Shown here in pieces: positions 25,935-34,843 of a stretch of 64,000 bases of DNA. The notes under the pieces were generated by a model that did not search any database, was not told the DNA's origin, and saw only the letters and a program-made list of their open reading frames with translations. The position numbers were made by a program, and so were the translations under genes. The stretch is from positions 372,001 to 436,000 of the forward strand of contig CAWCVJ010000001.1 of NCBI GenBank assembly GCA_963799065.1. The letters run 5' to 3'. The number at the start of each line of letters is the position of its first letter. Within the stretch, counting starts at the first letter, position 1. Origin of the DNA: JAJPHW01 sp963799065. GTDB lineage: Bacteria > Acidobacteriota > Terriglobia > Terriglobales > Acidobacteriaceae.

Positions 25935-27396
25935 CCCAGTACAGATGCGTCCGCCCCATTCCCCGCGATCGTTCGCTGGCCCGGTTGTGCTCATCACCAT
26001 CGGCTTGATTTTCCTGCTGGGGAATCTGCATATCTTCAGTTGGGAAATTCTTGCCCACGCGTTCTCGCACTATTGGCCCGTGCTGCTGATTCTTTGGGGC
26101 ATCATCAAGCTGGTCGAATATCAGCAAGCGCAGCGCGCCGGAGTGCGCGCGTCTGGCATCGGGTTTGGCGGAGTCTTGCTCCTGTTGATTCTGATCGGCT
26201 TCGGCATGGCCGCAACCCAAGCTTCGCGCCTTAACTGGGATGAACTCAAAGATCACACTAAGCTCGACATCAACGACTTCCCAATCTTCGGTCACAACTA
26301 CGAATACGAGCAGCAGGTAAACCAGCCATTCCCTGCGGGAGGGAGCCTGCACGTGCAAAGCGAGCGCGGCGCTATCAACATTTCCGTCTCGACCGACGAC
26401 CAGATCCGCGTTTCGGCGCACAAGAAGATCAGCGCGGACAAACAGTCCGAGGCGGATGAAGCGAATCCCAAGACGGCGCCGCAGATCAGCGTCAGCGGCA
26501 ATACGGTCACGCTCGATACCAACACCCGCGGCTCCGGCAGCCGCTGGGTTTCGAGCGACCTCGATATTTCTCTGCCGCGCAAGGCTTCGGTCACGATTTC
26601 CTCACGCCACGGTGACATCAGCATCGCGGGACGCGACGGCGACATCGACATCAACGGTCAGCACGGCGAAGTCTCCGTCTCCGACGTGAATGGCAAAGTC
26701 GCTCTGAATCTCGATGAGAGTTCGGCAACCGTGTCGCAGGTCTCCTCCGATGTGTCGGTGGAGGGTCGCGCCAATGAAGTGTCCATCGAAGATGTGAAGG
26801 GCAGCGTGCGCCTGAGCGGCGACTTCATGGAGAGCGTCAAGCTGGCGAAGATTCAGAAGAACGTCAGCTTCAAGACCGAACGCACCGACATGGAGTTCAG
26901 CAAGCTTGATGGCGATCTCGATCTCGACTCCGGCGACCTGCGAGCCACCGACATCACCGGACCTATTCGGTTGAGTACGCGCTCCAAAGACATTCAGTTG
27001 GACGGCGTCATCGGCGATCTGCGTATCGAGAACGAAAACGGCTCCATCGAAGCGCACATCAATAAGATCGGAAGTACCGAAATCACCAATCGCAGCGGCG
27101 ACATCGAAGTCTACGTTCCCGACAAAGCCGGATTCCAACTGGACGCACACGCTCGCAACGGCGACATCGAGACGGACTTTTCAACCATTAAGGTCGATAG
27201 CGGCGACGATCAGGCTTCTGCGGCAGGCACGGTCGGAAGCGGCGGTTCTCACATTGCCATCAACAATGAGCACGGTGCAATCGAATTGCGCAAAGGGTCA
27301 AGCGTAGCCGACGCGCGGCCGATGCCAGCCCCGAAGCCTCCCACGCCGATGAAGCCGGAGAAGTCGCCCGAAGCTGTCGTGCCGACCGAGAACTGA
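25927..27396 (+). CDS. LiaF-like membrane protein with DUF4097 beta-solenoid
   Basis: A 489-residue protein. The first 100 residues carry LiaF-like membrane spans (GPVVLITIGLIFLLGNLH, HYWPVLLILWGIIKLVEY, GGVLLLLILIGFGMAA). The remainder is a long DUF4097-type beta-strand repeat region, with recurring turns such as SSRHGDISIAGRDGDIDING and SVRLSGDFMESVKL, and a Pro-rich tail. DUF4097 proteins are thought to be adhesin- or stress-related envelope proteins, with no defined activity. The start is GTG at 25927 with GAGGTG upstream, inside the previous gene. It is the fourth and last gene of the sigma operon; a hairpin follows. Confidence 0.87.
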   Translation: MASPVQMRPPHSPRSFAGPVVLITIGLIFLLGNLHIFSWEILAHAFSHYWPVLLILWGIIKLVEYQQAQRAGVRASGIGFGGVLLLLILIGFGMAATQASRLNWDELKDHTKLDINDFPIFGHNYEYEQQVNQPFPAGGSLHVQSERGAINISVSTDDQIRVSAHKKISADKQSEADEANPKTAPQISVSGNTVTLDTNTRGSGSRWVSSDLDISLPRKASVTISSRHGDISIAGRDGDIDINGQHGEVSVSDVNGKVALNLDESSATVSQVSSDVSVEGRANEVSIEDVKGSVRLSGDFMESVKLAKIQKNVSFKTERTDMEFSKLDGDLDLDSGDLRATDITGPIRLSTRSKDIQLDGVIGDLRIENENGSIEAHINKIGSTEITNRSGDIEVYVPDKAGFQLDAHARNGDIETDFSTIKVDSGDDQASAAGTVGSGGSHIAINNEHGAIELRKGSSVADARPMPAPKPPTPMKPEKSPEAVVPTEN

Positions 27397-27412
27397 GGCG
27401 GTCGGTAAATGT

Positions 27413-27444
27413 CCCCACTCAAGCCTCGAAGACCTTGAGTGGGG
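27413..27444. terminator. Bidirectional hairpin between convergent genes
   Basis: An 11-bp perfect stem (27413-27423 with 27434-27444) and a ten-base loop lie 17 bases after the sigma-operon stop and just before the convergent stop at 27455. No long T-run on either strand. Confidence 0.65.
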
Positions 27445-27454
27445 AATCGTCCGT

Positions 27455-27928
27455 CTACTTTCCTTGGTCTTGCAGCCATGCGGCATGGGCATGCTCTGCG
27501 GCTTTGGTCGCGTGTTCGATGTGTTCTGCCGCGCGATGCCGCAACTCTCGCACCTCGGGATTGTCTTCTTCGTGGTCGATGTCGGCGTGGGCTTTCTTCA
27601 AACTCTCGATCGCGCGCAGCAGCCGGCTGCCGTGCTCGTGCACGTCGACGTTGGGATGGTCGTTCAAGTCCTTACCATCGTCAATCGAGGCGCGCTTAAT
27701 CTCACCGATGGCAGCCTCTATCTCCTGGATGGCAATGTCTTCGTCGGCATACACTCGCTGGTCACCGGGTTGGTGATTCAGCAGCCAGCGAGCTGTGCGC
27801 AGGTCGGTGAGGGCGTGAAGATAACCTGGGTGCCTGCCCGGCAGGGCCTGCGCCGACGACGGCAGCGCGGCCATTGTGATCAAAAAAAGTGCGGTTAGCA
27901 GAGCGAATTGTTTCGCGAGATGCGTCAT
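27455..27928 (-). CDS. Small exported helical protein, unknown family
   Basis: A 157-residue protein with a signal peptide (FALLTALFLITMAALPSSAQA). The mature part is alpha-helical and unusually rich in His, Glu and Asp: HEHGSRLLRAIESLKKAHADIDHEED and RHRAAEHIEHATKAAEHAHAAW. The first part (YLHALTDLRTARWLLNHQPGD) resembles small acidobacterial exported helical proteins. Histidine spacing might allow metal binding but no known site is matched. It is convergent with the sigma operon. Confidence 0.75.
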   Translation of the reverse strand: MTHLAKQFALLTALFLITMAALPSSAQALPGRHPGYLHALTDLRTARWLLNHQPGDQRVYADEDIAIQEIEAAIGEIKRASIDDGKDLNDHPNVDVHEHGSRLLRAIESLKKAHADIDHEEDNPEVRELRHRAAEHIEHATKAAEHAHAAWLQDQGK

Positions 27929-28261
27929 AGTGGCGTTTTCTCCAATGGGATTAGGTTGCGGTTGGGATTACTTTCGAAGCGCTTTGGGCCGGACGGGGCA
28001 TCCCGGCACTCATCGGTATAACACGGGAAGATTGGGGAAGTAGCGTCTCGGAGGACACCGGAGGGCTGTCCAGACCGCCTAATACCTCGGTGCGGGAGCC
28101 GTGTCCACGATTTTACTAACATTTACACTCAACTTCTGGTATGCTGAAAGTGCGTTAGAGTAGAATCGGTTGTCGAGCAGCAAAGCTTACCGGCTCGTCC
28201 TGCCCTTAGTACCTCCGATCCCTTCCGGCGTAAATAACAGAAAAAGGAAACAAGTATCACC
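27929..28261. other. Intergenic region and leader of the cold-shock gene
   Basis: 333 bases between two divergent genes. TGG-TATGCT at 28138-28146 is a weak extended -10 candidate facing the cold-shock gene, which would give a leader of over 100 bases, as expected for cold-shock mRNAs. AAAAAGGAAACAAG just before the ATG is the only ribosome-binding-like tract. No other coding frame or RNA is recognised. Confidence 0.4.
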
Positions 28262-28465
28262 ATGGCAGAACAAGGAACAGTAAAGTGGTTTAACGACGCA
28301 AAAGGCTACGGCTTCATCAGCCGTCAAAGTGGCGAAGATGTTTTTGTGCATTTTTCCGCGATCCAGTCAAATGGCTTTCGCAGCCTGCAAGAAGGCCAAA
28401 GCGTTGAGTTCGAAGTAACCAAGGGACCCAAGGGATGGCAAGCTGAGAACGTTCGCCCTCTGTAA
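28262..28465 (+). CDS. Cold-shock protein (CspA family)
   Basis: A 67-residue single cold-shock domain binding single-stranded RNA and DNA. The two RNA-binding motifs are intact: KGYGFISR (RNP1) and DVFVHFSAI (RNP2), after the typical QGTVKWFNDA start. It probably acts as an RNA chaperone. The paralogue number in this genome is unknown. Confidence 0.97.
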   Translation: MAEQGTVKWFNDAKGYGFISRQSGEDVFVHFSAIQSNGFRSLQEGQSVEFEVTKGPKGWQAENVRPL

Positions 28466-28512
28466 CGGCGAAGAACTCCGAATCTTGAATTAACCGCATT
28501 TTGAACCAACCA

Positions 28513-28547
28513 GCGTGCCCGTGACCCGCAACAAGGGGCGGGCACGC
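28513..28547 (+). terminator. Hairpin downstream of cold-shock gene
   Basis: A 9-bp stem GCGTGCCCG/CGGGCACGC (28513-28521 with 28539-28547) begins 48 bases after the stop. No T-run follows, so termination is a guess. Confidence 0.45.
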
Positions 28548-28584
28548 CTCTAGCAGTCGAAATTGAGCTTTAAAGGAGCTTCTC

Positions 28585-28887
28585 TTGAAGGATGACTCGA
28601 AAGCTTGTTTCGCGATTATTCGTCATAACGTCAGGACCTACGAATCCGGCGGCGTAGTGGCGGTGGTGAAGGGCCGCATAGAAGCGGAAGTGGCCCTCAA
28701 ACAGTACGAAGTGGGACAAAATGGCGACGAGAAGCACGCTGGCTGGCGTTATTTTCTCGAAAAGTCGGATCTGAAGGCGGGCATCGATCCTGATCGCGCC
28801 ACGCAGATGCGACAGAATCGCTTGGAGCTGCGCGAGGCTGAGGCGATCTCAGTCGAAAGCCAGATACCGTTTTCCCGGCAAAACTAG
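28585..28887 (+). CDS. Small hypothetical protein, acidic/basic mixed
   Basis: A 100-residue protein with no recognised family. It starts at TTG 28585, with AAAGGAG six bases upstream, which is a strong ribosome-binding site. It contains GGVVAVVKGRIEAEVALKQYE and a region rich in Arg and Glu (MRQNRLELREAEAI). No signal peptide or membrane segment. It lies 119 bases after the cold-shock gene and may be expressed with it; the function is unknown. Confidence 0.68.
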   Translation: MKDDSKACFAIIRHNVRTYESGGVVAVVKGRIEAEVALKQYEVGQNGDEKHAGWRYFLEKSDLKAGIDPDRATQMRQNRLELREAEAISVESQIPFSRQN

Positions 28888-28895
28888 TTTCCTCT

Positions 28896-29237
28896 TTAGT
28901 GGCGGCGTTCCGTCTCGATGAGGATCGTGGCGAAGCTACGCGTTCCGAACGTAAACCCTTCCTGCAGGTGCCCCACCACGGCTAGCTTCGCTCCTTCTGC
29001 CGGCACACCATAATGTTCGCTGAAAACCCACATCGTTCCGGTTCCGTCGTCGATTTGAAAGACGCCGCCGCCCAGTGCACCGAAGGAACTGGTGACGCGA
29101 CCGGCGATGGCGATGTCTCGTCCTTTAAAGCGTCCGGGATCGCGGTCGATCTTGGCGATGCTTTCGCGCCGCGGACAACCGGCGACAAAAAGACATCCCA
29201 ATAAAATCAGTGTGATGGCAGTTAGTTTCTTGGACAT
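28896..29237 (-). CDS. Small lipoprotein with OB-fold-like domain
   Basis: A 113-residue lipoprotein. The start at 29237 gives MSKKLTAITLILLGCLFVAGC, with lipobox VAGC. The remainder resembles a small OB-fold (tRNA_anti-like) domain: DIAIAGRVTSSFGALGGGVFQIDDGTG, then VVGHLQEG. A role is not assignable. The frame stays open to 29333, but the upstream segment has no signal character. It is divergent from the methyltransferase-like gene at 29337. Confidence 0.8.
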   Translation of the reverse strand: MSKKLTAITLILLGCLFVAGCPRRESIAKIDRDPGRFKGRDIAIAGRVTSSFGALGGGVFQIDDGTGTMWVFSEHYGVPAEGAKLAVVGHLQEGFTFGTRSFATILIETERRH

Positions 29238-29336
29238 AAGTATTCTCAGACAAACCCTGCTTTGCGAAGAAAGTCGCGTGTTGCTTCGACCGTACACTTT
29301 ACATTCCACGAATTGCAATAAAATCGAACCCAACCT

Positions 29337-29771
29337 ATGGCAGATTCCTCGCGCATTCGGTTTATGGCATTTTTTGTTTTGCAGTGCGGCGTTGCAATTG
29401 CCCTACTGGCAGCAGCAGTATTTTTCCCCGGTAAATGGAACATTTGGCGCTGGATTGGCGCCTTCATCGCCGTTCCGGCAACGATCTTGTTTCTGATCGC
29501 CCGCTATCAGCTTGGGAGATCGTTTTCGGCCACCCCGCAGGCGAAGGAACTCGTCACCGGCGGAATCTATAGCAGGATTCCACATCCCATGTATTTATTC
29601 AGCGGACTGCTCTTACTTGCAATCTGTCTCGAGATCCAACTGCCCTTCATTTTCGGAGTGCTTCCCGTTCTGTTAATGGTGCAACTGTCGCGCGCGAGAG
29701 AAGAAAATCGTGTGCTAGAGGCCAAGTTCGGCAAGCAGTATCGTGAGTATCGGCAGCATACGTGGCTCTAG
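29337..29771 (+). CDS. Isoprenylcysteine/PEMT-type methyltransferase family membrane protein
   Basis: A 144-residue membrane protein of the ICMT/PEMT superfamily. Three to four spans are seen (FFVLQCGVAIALLAAAVFF, IGAFIAVPATILFLIA, MYLFSGLLLLAI). The SAM-binding region contains GGIYSRIPHPMYLFSG, and the end EENRVLEAKFGKQYREYRQHT is the typical C-terminal motif. In bacteria such proteins have diverse or unknown acceptors, so only the family is claimed. Confidence 0.87.
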   Translation: MADSSRIRFMAFFVLQCGVAIALLAAAVFFPGKWNIWRWIGAFIAVPATILFLIARYQLGRSFSATPQAKELVTGGIYSRIPHPMYLFSGLLLLAICLEIQLPFIFGVLPVLLMVQLSRAREENRVLEAKFGKQYREYRQHTWL

Positions 29772-29783
29772 AGGGGCTGGCGC

Positions 29784-32099
29784 TTAGTTGTTAGTGCAAA
29801 GTAGATCGTACTTCAGACCTGAAGTGGACGCGTGAGAAACCGTGACTTGGTTGCTCGTCTTCGCCGAGATATAGGTGCTGGCGATGTTTGTAGCGGCCAG
29901 CGAGTTTGTGGCCGCGAGACTACAGTGCGATGAAGACGTCACACCCTGAATTGTGAGATTGTCCGAGGTCGCTGCCGTGGTCGTCAGGTTCGCTGGCATG
30001 TTTGTTGTGCTGTTCCCGTCGGGAAGCGCAAGGATCCGCGCCGCCGAAACCGTCCCGACCACTTGGGTATTGCCAGTGGCGGCAGTGCCGAGGTACAAGC
30101 TTCCCCACGGCAACGCAGCGCTTCCAACCCCGCCGCCTCCAGCGGCCATCGGTACGATCCCGCCGCCGTTAAAGCCGTGGTAGAGCACCCCGCCGCTTGC
30201 CAGAAGATAGTCGATCGCATTCGTAGTCCCGCTATCGGAGATGTCGGTCAAGCCATTCCCCAGGCGCACCACCACGTTGTTGCTGACGCTGTGCGAAGTT
30301 AAGCTGATGCAGGTGGTGCATGTGGCGCCACTATCGGTGGCTGCTGTCTCCCTGATCCAGTTCCCCTGGCCATAGTCGATAGAGGCGAAGTTCGTGACCG
30401 TGGCATCATAAAAGTTATCGAAAAGCTCGTTGTATTCGGCCAGGTGAGAGGCGTCCGCACCGGTCATAACTGTGCCGGTGGTACAGTTCTCGAAAGTGTT
30501 TCCCGGCCCTATGATGTTGCCCCGCGCCCCGGCCCCAGCGCCCGGCGGCGAGGTGATAAGAATGCAGTTGTTATAACCGGCGATCGAGCTTCCGTGCACC
30601 AAATTGCCAAAGGGGGTAGCACCCAGATTGTCCCCTTCGATAACCAAGCCGGAGAGGTTGGAAGGGGCTGAGGCTACGTTGATCACCTTGAAATTTGGGC
30701 CGAACACCACTTGCGATCCCGTGCTGAGCACGGTGTGGTTGGTGAGGGTTCCGGACGAGGCGGTCTGAATATAGATATTGTCCAACCCGATGCCCTGGGA
30801 TATCTCGGCGCCGGTCACCGTGGATGTTCCAATGTTGATCGCCAGCGCCAGCCCGTTCCAGATTTCAATGTCGTGCAGGTGCGAAGGATCGCGCACACTA
30901 TTAAGGTTGATTCCTGTGGCAGTGGGCGCGAGGTCGAGGTCGACGCGAAAGTTCCCTAGTTCAACGGCTTTGATGAACTCGTTTGGGCTGGCGGCCTCTA
31001 CGTGAATGACGTCTCCAGTAAAGCTGGCGCTGGGTTGAAGGATGGTGGAGATGGAACCTTGTCCCAGTATTTTCGAGGACGCGCCCCGGACCGTAATGCA
31101 GTTTCCCGAGCTCTGAGTGCAGCTATAAGTGGCGGCACCGAGAACGAGGGTGACCGGCTGCGTCGTTGTGCCGACAACGAGATTCGCGGCTAGCGTCTGC
31201 GTTCCCGGATAGGACGGAGCATACACGGTTCCGCCTGAGGACGGCAGATCTCCTATGGCGTTGGCGATTTTGGCGTCTGCGGTCGAGCCGGGAAACTGGT
31301 CCGCGTAGCGGATCTGCCCGATGCGGCTGGGGCTCCATGCATTGCTCACATTCCACGAGGCATCACGAAAGGCCGCCATTTGCATCACCCAGTTGCCGTT
31401 GGTGGTTGGCGTACATGGCGCACCGACGGCGTTGAGGCATACGGTGGCTCGTTGCAGGGCGCTGTTGCCCGTAACGACCAGCTGCTCGGTCAGGCTGCCG
31501 CCGCTCTTTTGCACAACCGTGAACGGGCTGCCCGATGGCAAATTCGCGGTGCCGGTGTCGCTGGTGCCGCCGCCGAAGACGAGTAGGTTCGCGTTGGCGG
31601 GAGCGACCGTGCCGCTATCCATCAGGCTGGTCGGATTGCCGGAGGTGCTGTATCCCGCGGAGACGCTGTCCAGCGGATAGTTCTGGTCGAGGCCGCTGTA
31701 TTCCACGATCACACAATTGGAGGAACTCGGGGCCGAACTGAATGTCACCGTGACCGTGTCGGAACCGCCGCCCGTTATGTTCTTGGCGTAAAAAATCTGG
31801 GCGGCGGTGGGGCTGCTCGCGGCTGACTGGACAGTCGGCCCCACTGCGCTCGGGAACATCGGCGGAGCGCCCACCCCGTTGCCTATTGAGTCCTTAACCG
31901 TCGCAGTAACATTATTCGCCCCGCTCGTCGTCCACGAGGTCCACACTGCGATCATGTTGCCTAACGTAGGGCCAGACGTGAAATTAACGACACATGTTGT
32001 GCCGGAGCCGCTCCAGTTGTGTTGGGACTGGACCTGCGTGATGGTCCCGAACGCTGGCGGCACGAGCATCAGGATGGCGGGGGCGAGAAGCCTTTTCAT
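29784..32099 (-). CDS. Exported beta-helix protein, pectate-lyase-3-like (full length)
   Basis: A 771-residue protein with a signal peptide (RLLAPAILMLVPPAFG). The N-terminal 230 residues are a beta domain; a parallel beta-helix-like region follows, opening with QFPGSTADAKIANAIGDLP and GGTVYAPSYPG as in pectate-lyase-3 superfamily and tailspike-type proteins. It continues with FRVDLDLAPTATGINLNSV and ENCTTGTVMTG, and ends in a stretch beginning TCTTCISLTSH. The start at 32099 has GGAGG six bases upstream; the frame is open to 32201. A shorter copy, missing this C-terminal half, lies at 33687. The substrate is unknown; polysaccharide is the likely class. Confidence 0.75.
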   Translation of the reverse strand: MKRLLAPAILMLVPPAFGTITQVQSQHNWSGSGTTCVVNFTSGPTLGNMIAVWTSWTTSGANNVTATVKDSIGNGVGAPPMFPSAVGPTVQSAASSPTAAQIFYAKNITGGGSDTVTVTFSSAPSSSNCVIVEYSGLDQNYPLDSVSAGYSTSGNPTSLMDSGTVAPANANLLVFGGGTSDTGTANLPSGSPFTVVQKSGGSLTEQLVVTGNSALQRATVCLNAVGAPCTPTTNGNWVMQMAAFRDASWNVSNAWSPSRIGQIRYADQFPGSTADAKIANAIGDLPSSGGTVYAPSYPGTQTLAANLVVGTTTQPVTLVLGAATYSCTQSSGNCITVRGASSKILGQGSISTILQPSASFTGDVIHVEAASPNEFIKAVELGNFRVDLDLAPTATGINLNSVRDPSHLHDIEIWNGLALAINIGTSTVTGAEISQGIGLDNIYIQTASSGTLTNHTVLSTGSQVVFGPNFKVINVASAPSNLSGLVIEGDNLGATPFGNLVHGSSIAGYNNCILITSPPGAGAGARGNIIGPGNTFENCTTGTVMTGADASHLAEYNELFDNFYDATVTNFASIDYGQGNWIRETAATDSGATCTTCISLTSHSVSNNVVVRLGNGLTDISDSGTTNAIDYLLASGGVLYHGFNGGGIVPMAAGGGGVGSAALPWGSLYLGTAATGNTQVVGTVSAARILALPDGNSTTNMPANLTTTAATSDNLTIQGVTSSSHCSLAATNSLAATNIASTYISAKTSNQVTVSHASTSGLKYDLLCTNN
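31091..31385. repeat. 295-bp identical repeat, copy 1
   Basis: Identical by eye to 33713-34007 in the same orientation. It is internal to the full-length beta-helix gene. Similarity continues at about 90% to roughly 31690/34312. Confidence 0.9.
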
Positions 32100-32249
32100 A
32101 TTCGACCTCCAGGCTGTTGATTGGTCCATTGGCAGATGAGAGAACCGACATACAGAAGTTAGCCCACATTGGAAAGTGCGGCAATGGCGAGAAGTGTTCA
32201 CCTTCGTTTTCGGAAAGGTCGAAGATATTTCGGCGAAGGGTCGTGAAGG

Positions 32250-33533
32250 CTAAGGCGTGATGCTGAATACGACTCCGCACCCGCTCGGAGGAAAGCAATT
32301 GGTGTCCCCGCCTCCTGTCGCCGTCCCGTAAAAGTTACCGCTAGCGTCCATGGTCACGCCCGACCACGGGGAAGCGCCACCGGCCCCGCCGGTGAAACTG
32401 TGCAGGACCGTCTCGTTGCCGGAGGCGTCAAGCTTGTACACGACCCCGCACGCGTCGCCGTTGCAGCTTCGGTTTGTTCCGCCAAAAAAGGTAGTGCCGT
32501 AGAGATTTCCGGCGACGTCCCGCACCAAGGGGCCAGCGATCGGTTCCTCGCCGTCGGCGCACGCGGAAAGAGAGCAGAACGTGTAAAGCACGCTCTCCGT
32601 CCAGATGCCGTAATCTCTGGGAGAAAGCTTGAAGACCACGCCGCACCCCGACCCCCCGCACTCCCCGTTGCCGCCCCCCCTTGTGGTGCCGTACAGATTT
32701 CCTGACGCATCCATGAGCAAGACCGAAGAAGGGTCGCTGCCATCTGAAGAGCCAGTAAAACTGTAAAGCACCGTCTCCGCGCCTGCGGGATCTATCTTGT
32801 AAACAACTCCACAGCAAAACTCACCGCCGTCTGCCGTCACGCCGTACAGATTTCCGGCTGCGTCAAGTATCACGCCCGAGTATGGAGAGTCGCCGTCCGC
32901 GCAATTAGCCTCGGAACAAAAGCTGTGTAGTATCGTTTCGTTGCCCTTGCTATCCAGCTTGAATACAATTCCAGCATTCCCGAATGCTCCGCCCGCATAG
33001 GTTGTCCCATAAACTGTACCCGCAGCATCCTCGACCAGAAGCGCCTCCGGGCCAATGCCATCGGGAGGGCCTGAGAATTTATGTAACACCGTTTCCTTGC
33101 CCGCCTTGCTGATTTTGAATACGGTGCCGCAGCCTAGCTCATAGCCATAACATGCGACGCCGCCGTCAACGGTGGTCCCAAAGAAATTCCCATTCGCGTC
33201 GCGAAGCAGGCCCGCCATTGGAACAAAACCGTCCCCGCCTAGAAAGCTAAAGGAGGCTACCTCTTTACCAGCCTTGTTCAGCATGAATGCCGTGCCACAG
33301 CCGCCCCCGGCGTACTTAGCGCAATTTCCTTTGCCGCCTCCCTCTGTGGTTCCATACAAATTTCCAGAAGAGTCGAGAATTAGCCCACCGAATGGCCCTT
33401 CGCCATCGCCTGGTGCGCCCTTAAACGTATGCAGGACGGTGAAGGTTTGGGCTTGCACTGCACAGGAAAGCGCGAGCATGAGCAGCAGAGCGTAGATCTG
33501 TTTCATGGCGGAACTAAACGTCGGGGACAACAT
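32250..33533 (-). CDS. GloVer-repeat exported protein, copy A
   Basis: A 427-residue exported protein of the TIGR03803 type. Its repeats of about 50 residues follow the plan GGLILDSSGNLYGTTEGGG, GTVFKI, ETVLHKF, with around eight blades. The ATG at 33533 is preferred: GGAGGTG is six bases upstream and MKQIYALLLMLALSCAVQAQ is the signal peptide. It is closely similar to copies B and C in the first 60 residues. It ends 150 bases before the full beta-helix gene's start, the same gap as in the next module. Confidence 0.88.
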   Translation of the reverse strand: MLSPTFSSAMKQIYALLLMLALSCAVQAQTFTVLHTFKGAPGDGEGPFGGLILDSSGNLYGTTEGGGKGNCAKYAGGGCGTAFMLNKAGKEVASFSFLGGDGFVPMAGLLRDANGNFFGTTVDGGVACYGYELGCGTVFKISKAGKETVLHKFSGPPDGIGPEALLVEDAAGTVYGTTYAGGAFGNAGIVFKLDSKGNETILHSFCSEANCADGDSPYSGVILDAAGNLYGVTADGGEFCCGVVYKIDPAGAETVLYSFTGSSDGSDPSSVLLMDASGNLYGTTRGGGNGECGGSGCGVVFKLSPRDYGIWTESVLYTFCSLSACADGEEPIAGPLVRDVAGNLYGTTFFGGTNRSCNGDACGVVYKLDASGNETVLHSFTGGAGGASPWSGVTMDASGNFYGTATGGGDTNCFPPSGCGVVFSITP

Positions 33534-33712
33534 GGCGAACACCTCCAAGTTAGCAGGCGGGCCGAGAGAGGGAGATCGGTTCAGGCCGATTCCTGCGAGG
33601 AAAGTATAGCACCGGCCCGGCGAATTCCAGCGCGAAAGTCAAAGGCTCTTGGCGGCAGGCGGCACACGTCCACACCTTTGCCAAAATCAACCCCGCAAAG
33701 GTGTGCCACCCG
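33534..33712 (-). repeat. Upstream module element, copy A (hairpin, promoter, leader)
   Basis: A repeated element ahead of each of the three tandem GloVer genes. From far to near on the minus strand: a hairpin containing a GGGTTGATTTTGG loop, TTTGACTTTCG, an extended -10 (TGC-TATACT, hexamer at 33608-33603), a CGG-CCTGAA-CCG mini-hairpin in two forms, a purine/pyrimidine tract CTCCCTCTCTCGG, and the ribosome-binding site GGAGGTG. Related copies are at 36110-36284 and 38656-38830. In this copy the hairpin supplies the last codons and stop of the truncated gene at 33687. Confidence 0.85.
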
Positions 33713-34700
33713 CCGTAATGCAGTTTCCCGAGCTCTGAGTGCAGCTATAAGTGGCGGCACCGAGAACGAGGGTGACCGGCTGCGTCGTTGTGCCGACAAC
33801 GAGATTCGCGGCTAGCGTCTGCGTTCCCGGATAGGACGGAGCATACACGGTTCCGCCTGAGGACGGCAGATCTCCTATGGCGTTGGCGATTTTGGCGTCT
33901 GCGGTCGAGCCGGGAAACTGGTCCGCGTAGCGGATCTGCCCGATGCGGCTGGGGCTCCATGCATTGCTCACATTCCACGAGGCATCACGAAAGGCCGCCA
34001 TTTGCATAACCCAGTTGCCGTTGGTGGTCGGCGTACATGGCGCGCCAACAGTGTTGAGGCATACGGTGGCTCGTTGCAGAGAGTTGTTGCCCGTAACGAC
34101 CAACTGCTCGGTCAGGCTGCTGCCGCTCTTCTGCACCACGGTGAATGGGCTGCCCGACGGCAGATTGGCTGTGCCGGTGTCGCTGGTGCCCCCGCCGAAG
34201 ACGAGCAGGTTGGCGTTGGCGGGAGCGACCGTGCCGCTGTCCATCAGGCTGGTCTCGTTGCCGGCCGTGCTGTATCCGGCGGAGACGCTGTCTAGCGGAT
34301 AGTAAATGTCTGCGCCGCTGTATTCCACGATTACGCAGCCCGAGGAGACGTTCGCCGATCCGCTGAATGATACTGTGACACTGTAGGAAGAGTTCATCCC
34401 GACGTTCGGGAGATAGAAAATCTGGGCCGCTGTGTCCGAGCTGGCTTGCACGGTCGGCCCGACTGCACTCGCGTACGGGACAAGCAGCGAGTCTTTGGCA
34501 GAGGCAGTCAATGTGTTGGTTGTGCTTGTCTTCCAATAAGACCACACAACGATAAGATCGCTAGCGTTAGTCGCGCTGAGGGAAACGTTACAAGACGACT
34601 GAGAGGAGGTTTGCCATATAGCGTTTGATCGAACTTGCGAAATCGTGGCGAACGAACTTGATGCGACTAACACTAAAACTGGGAGCAGGCAGTTCCTCAT
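33687..34700 (-). pseudogene. Truncated beta-helix protein copy (C-terminal half missing)
   Basis: A 337-residue frame related throughout to the first 350 residues of the 29784 protein. It has its own signal peptide (NCLLPVLVLVASSSFA) and N-terminal beta domain, with moderate divergence, then matches near-perfectly from WNVSNAWSPSRIGQIRYAD on. At 33713 the match to the full copy stops. The last eight residues (AGGTPLRG) and the TGA are read out of the hairpin element of module A, so the beta-helix is missing. It may be nonfunctional, or it may make a shortened secreted protein. Confidence 0.8.
33713..34007. repeat. 295-bp identical repeat, copy 2
   Basis: Identical by eye to 31091-31385; offset 2622 bases. 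Its left edge coincides with the end of the module A hairpin element, marking a recombination junction. Confidence 0.9.
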
Positions 34701-34843
34701 AAATTAACGAGCCTCTGCACGGACATTACTCCGAAATCTCAACCGTGCCAGTGGCGCGGATGGTACGTTCCAAAGAATCTGGACGAAGCTGGGGGCCCGC
34801 ATTCCCCGCGTGCACGAATTGCAGTGCGCGCCGCCGCGATAGG

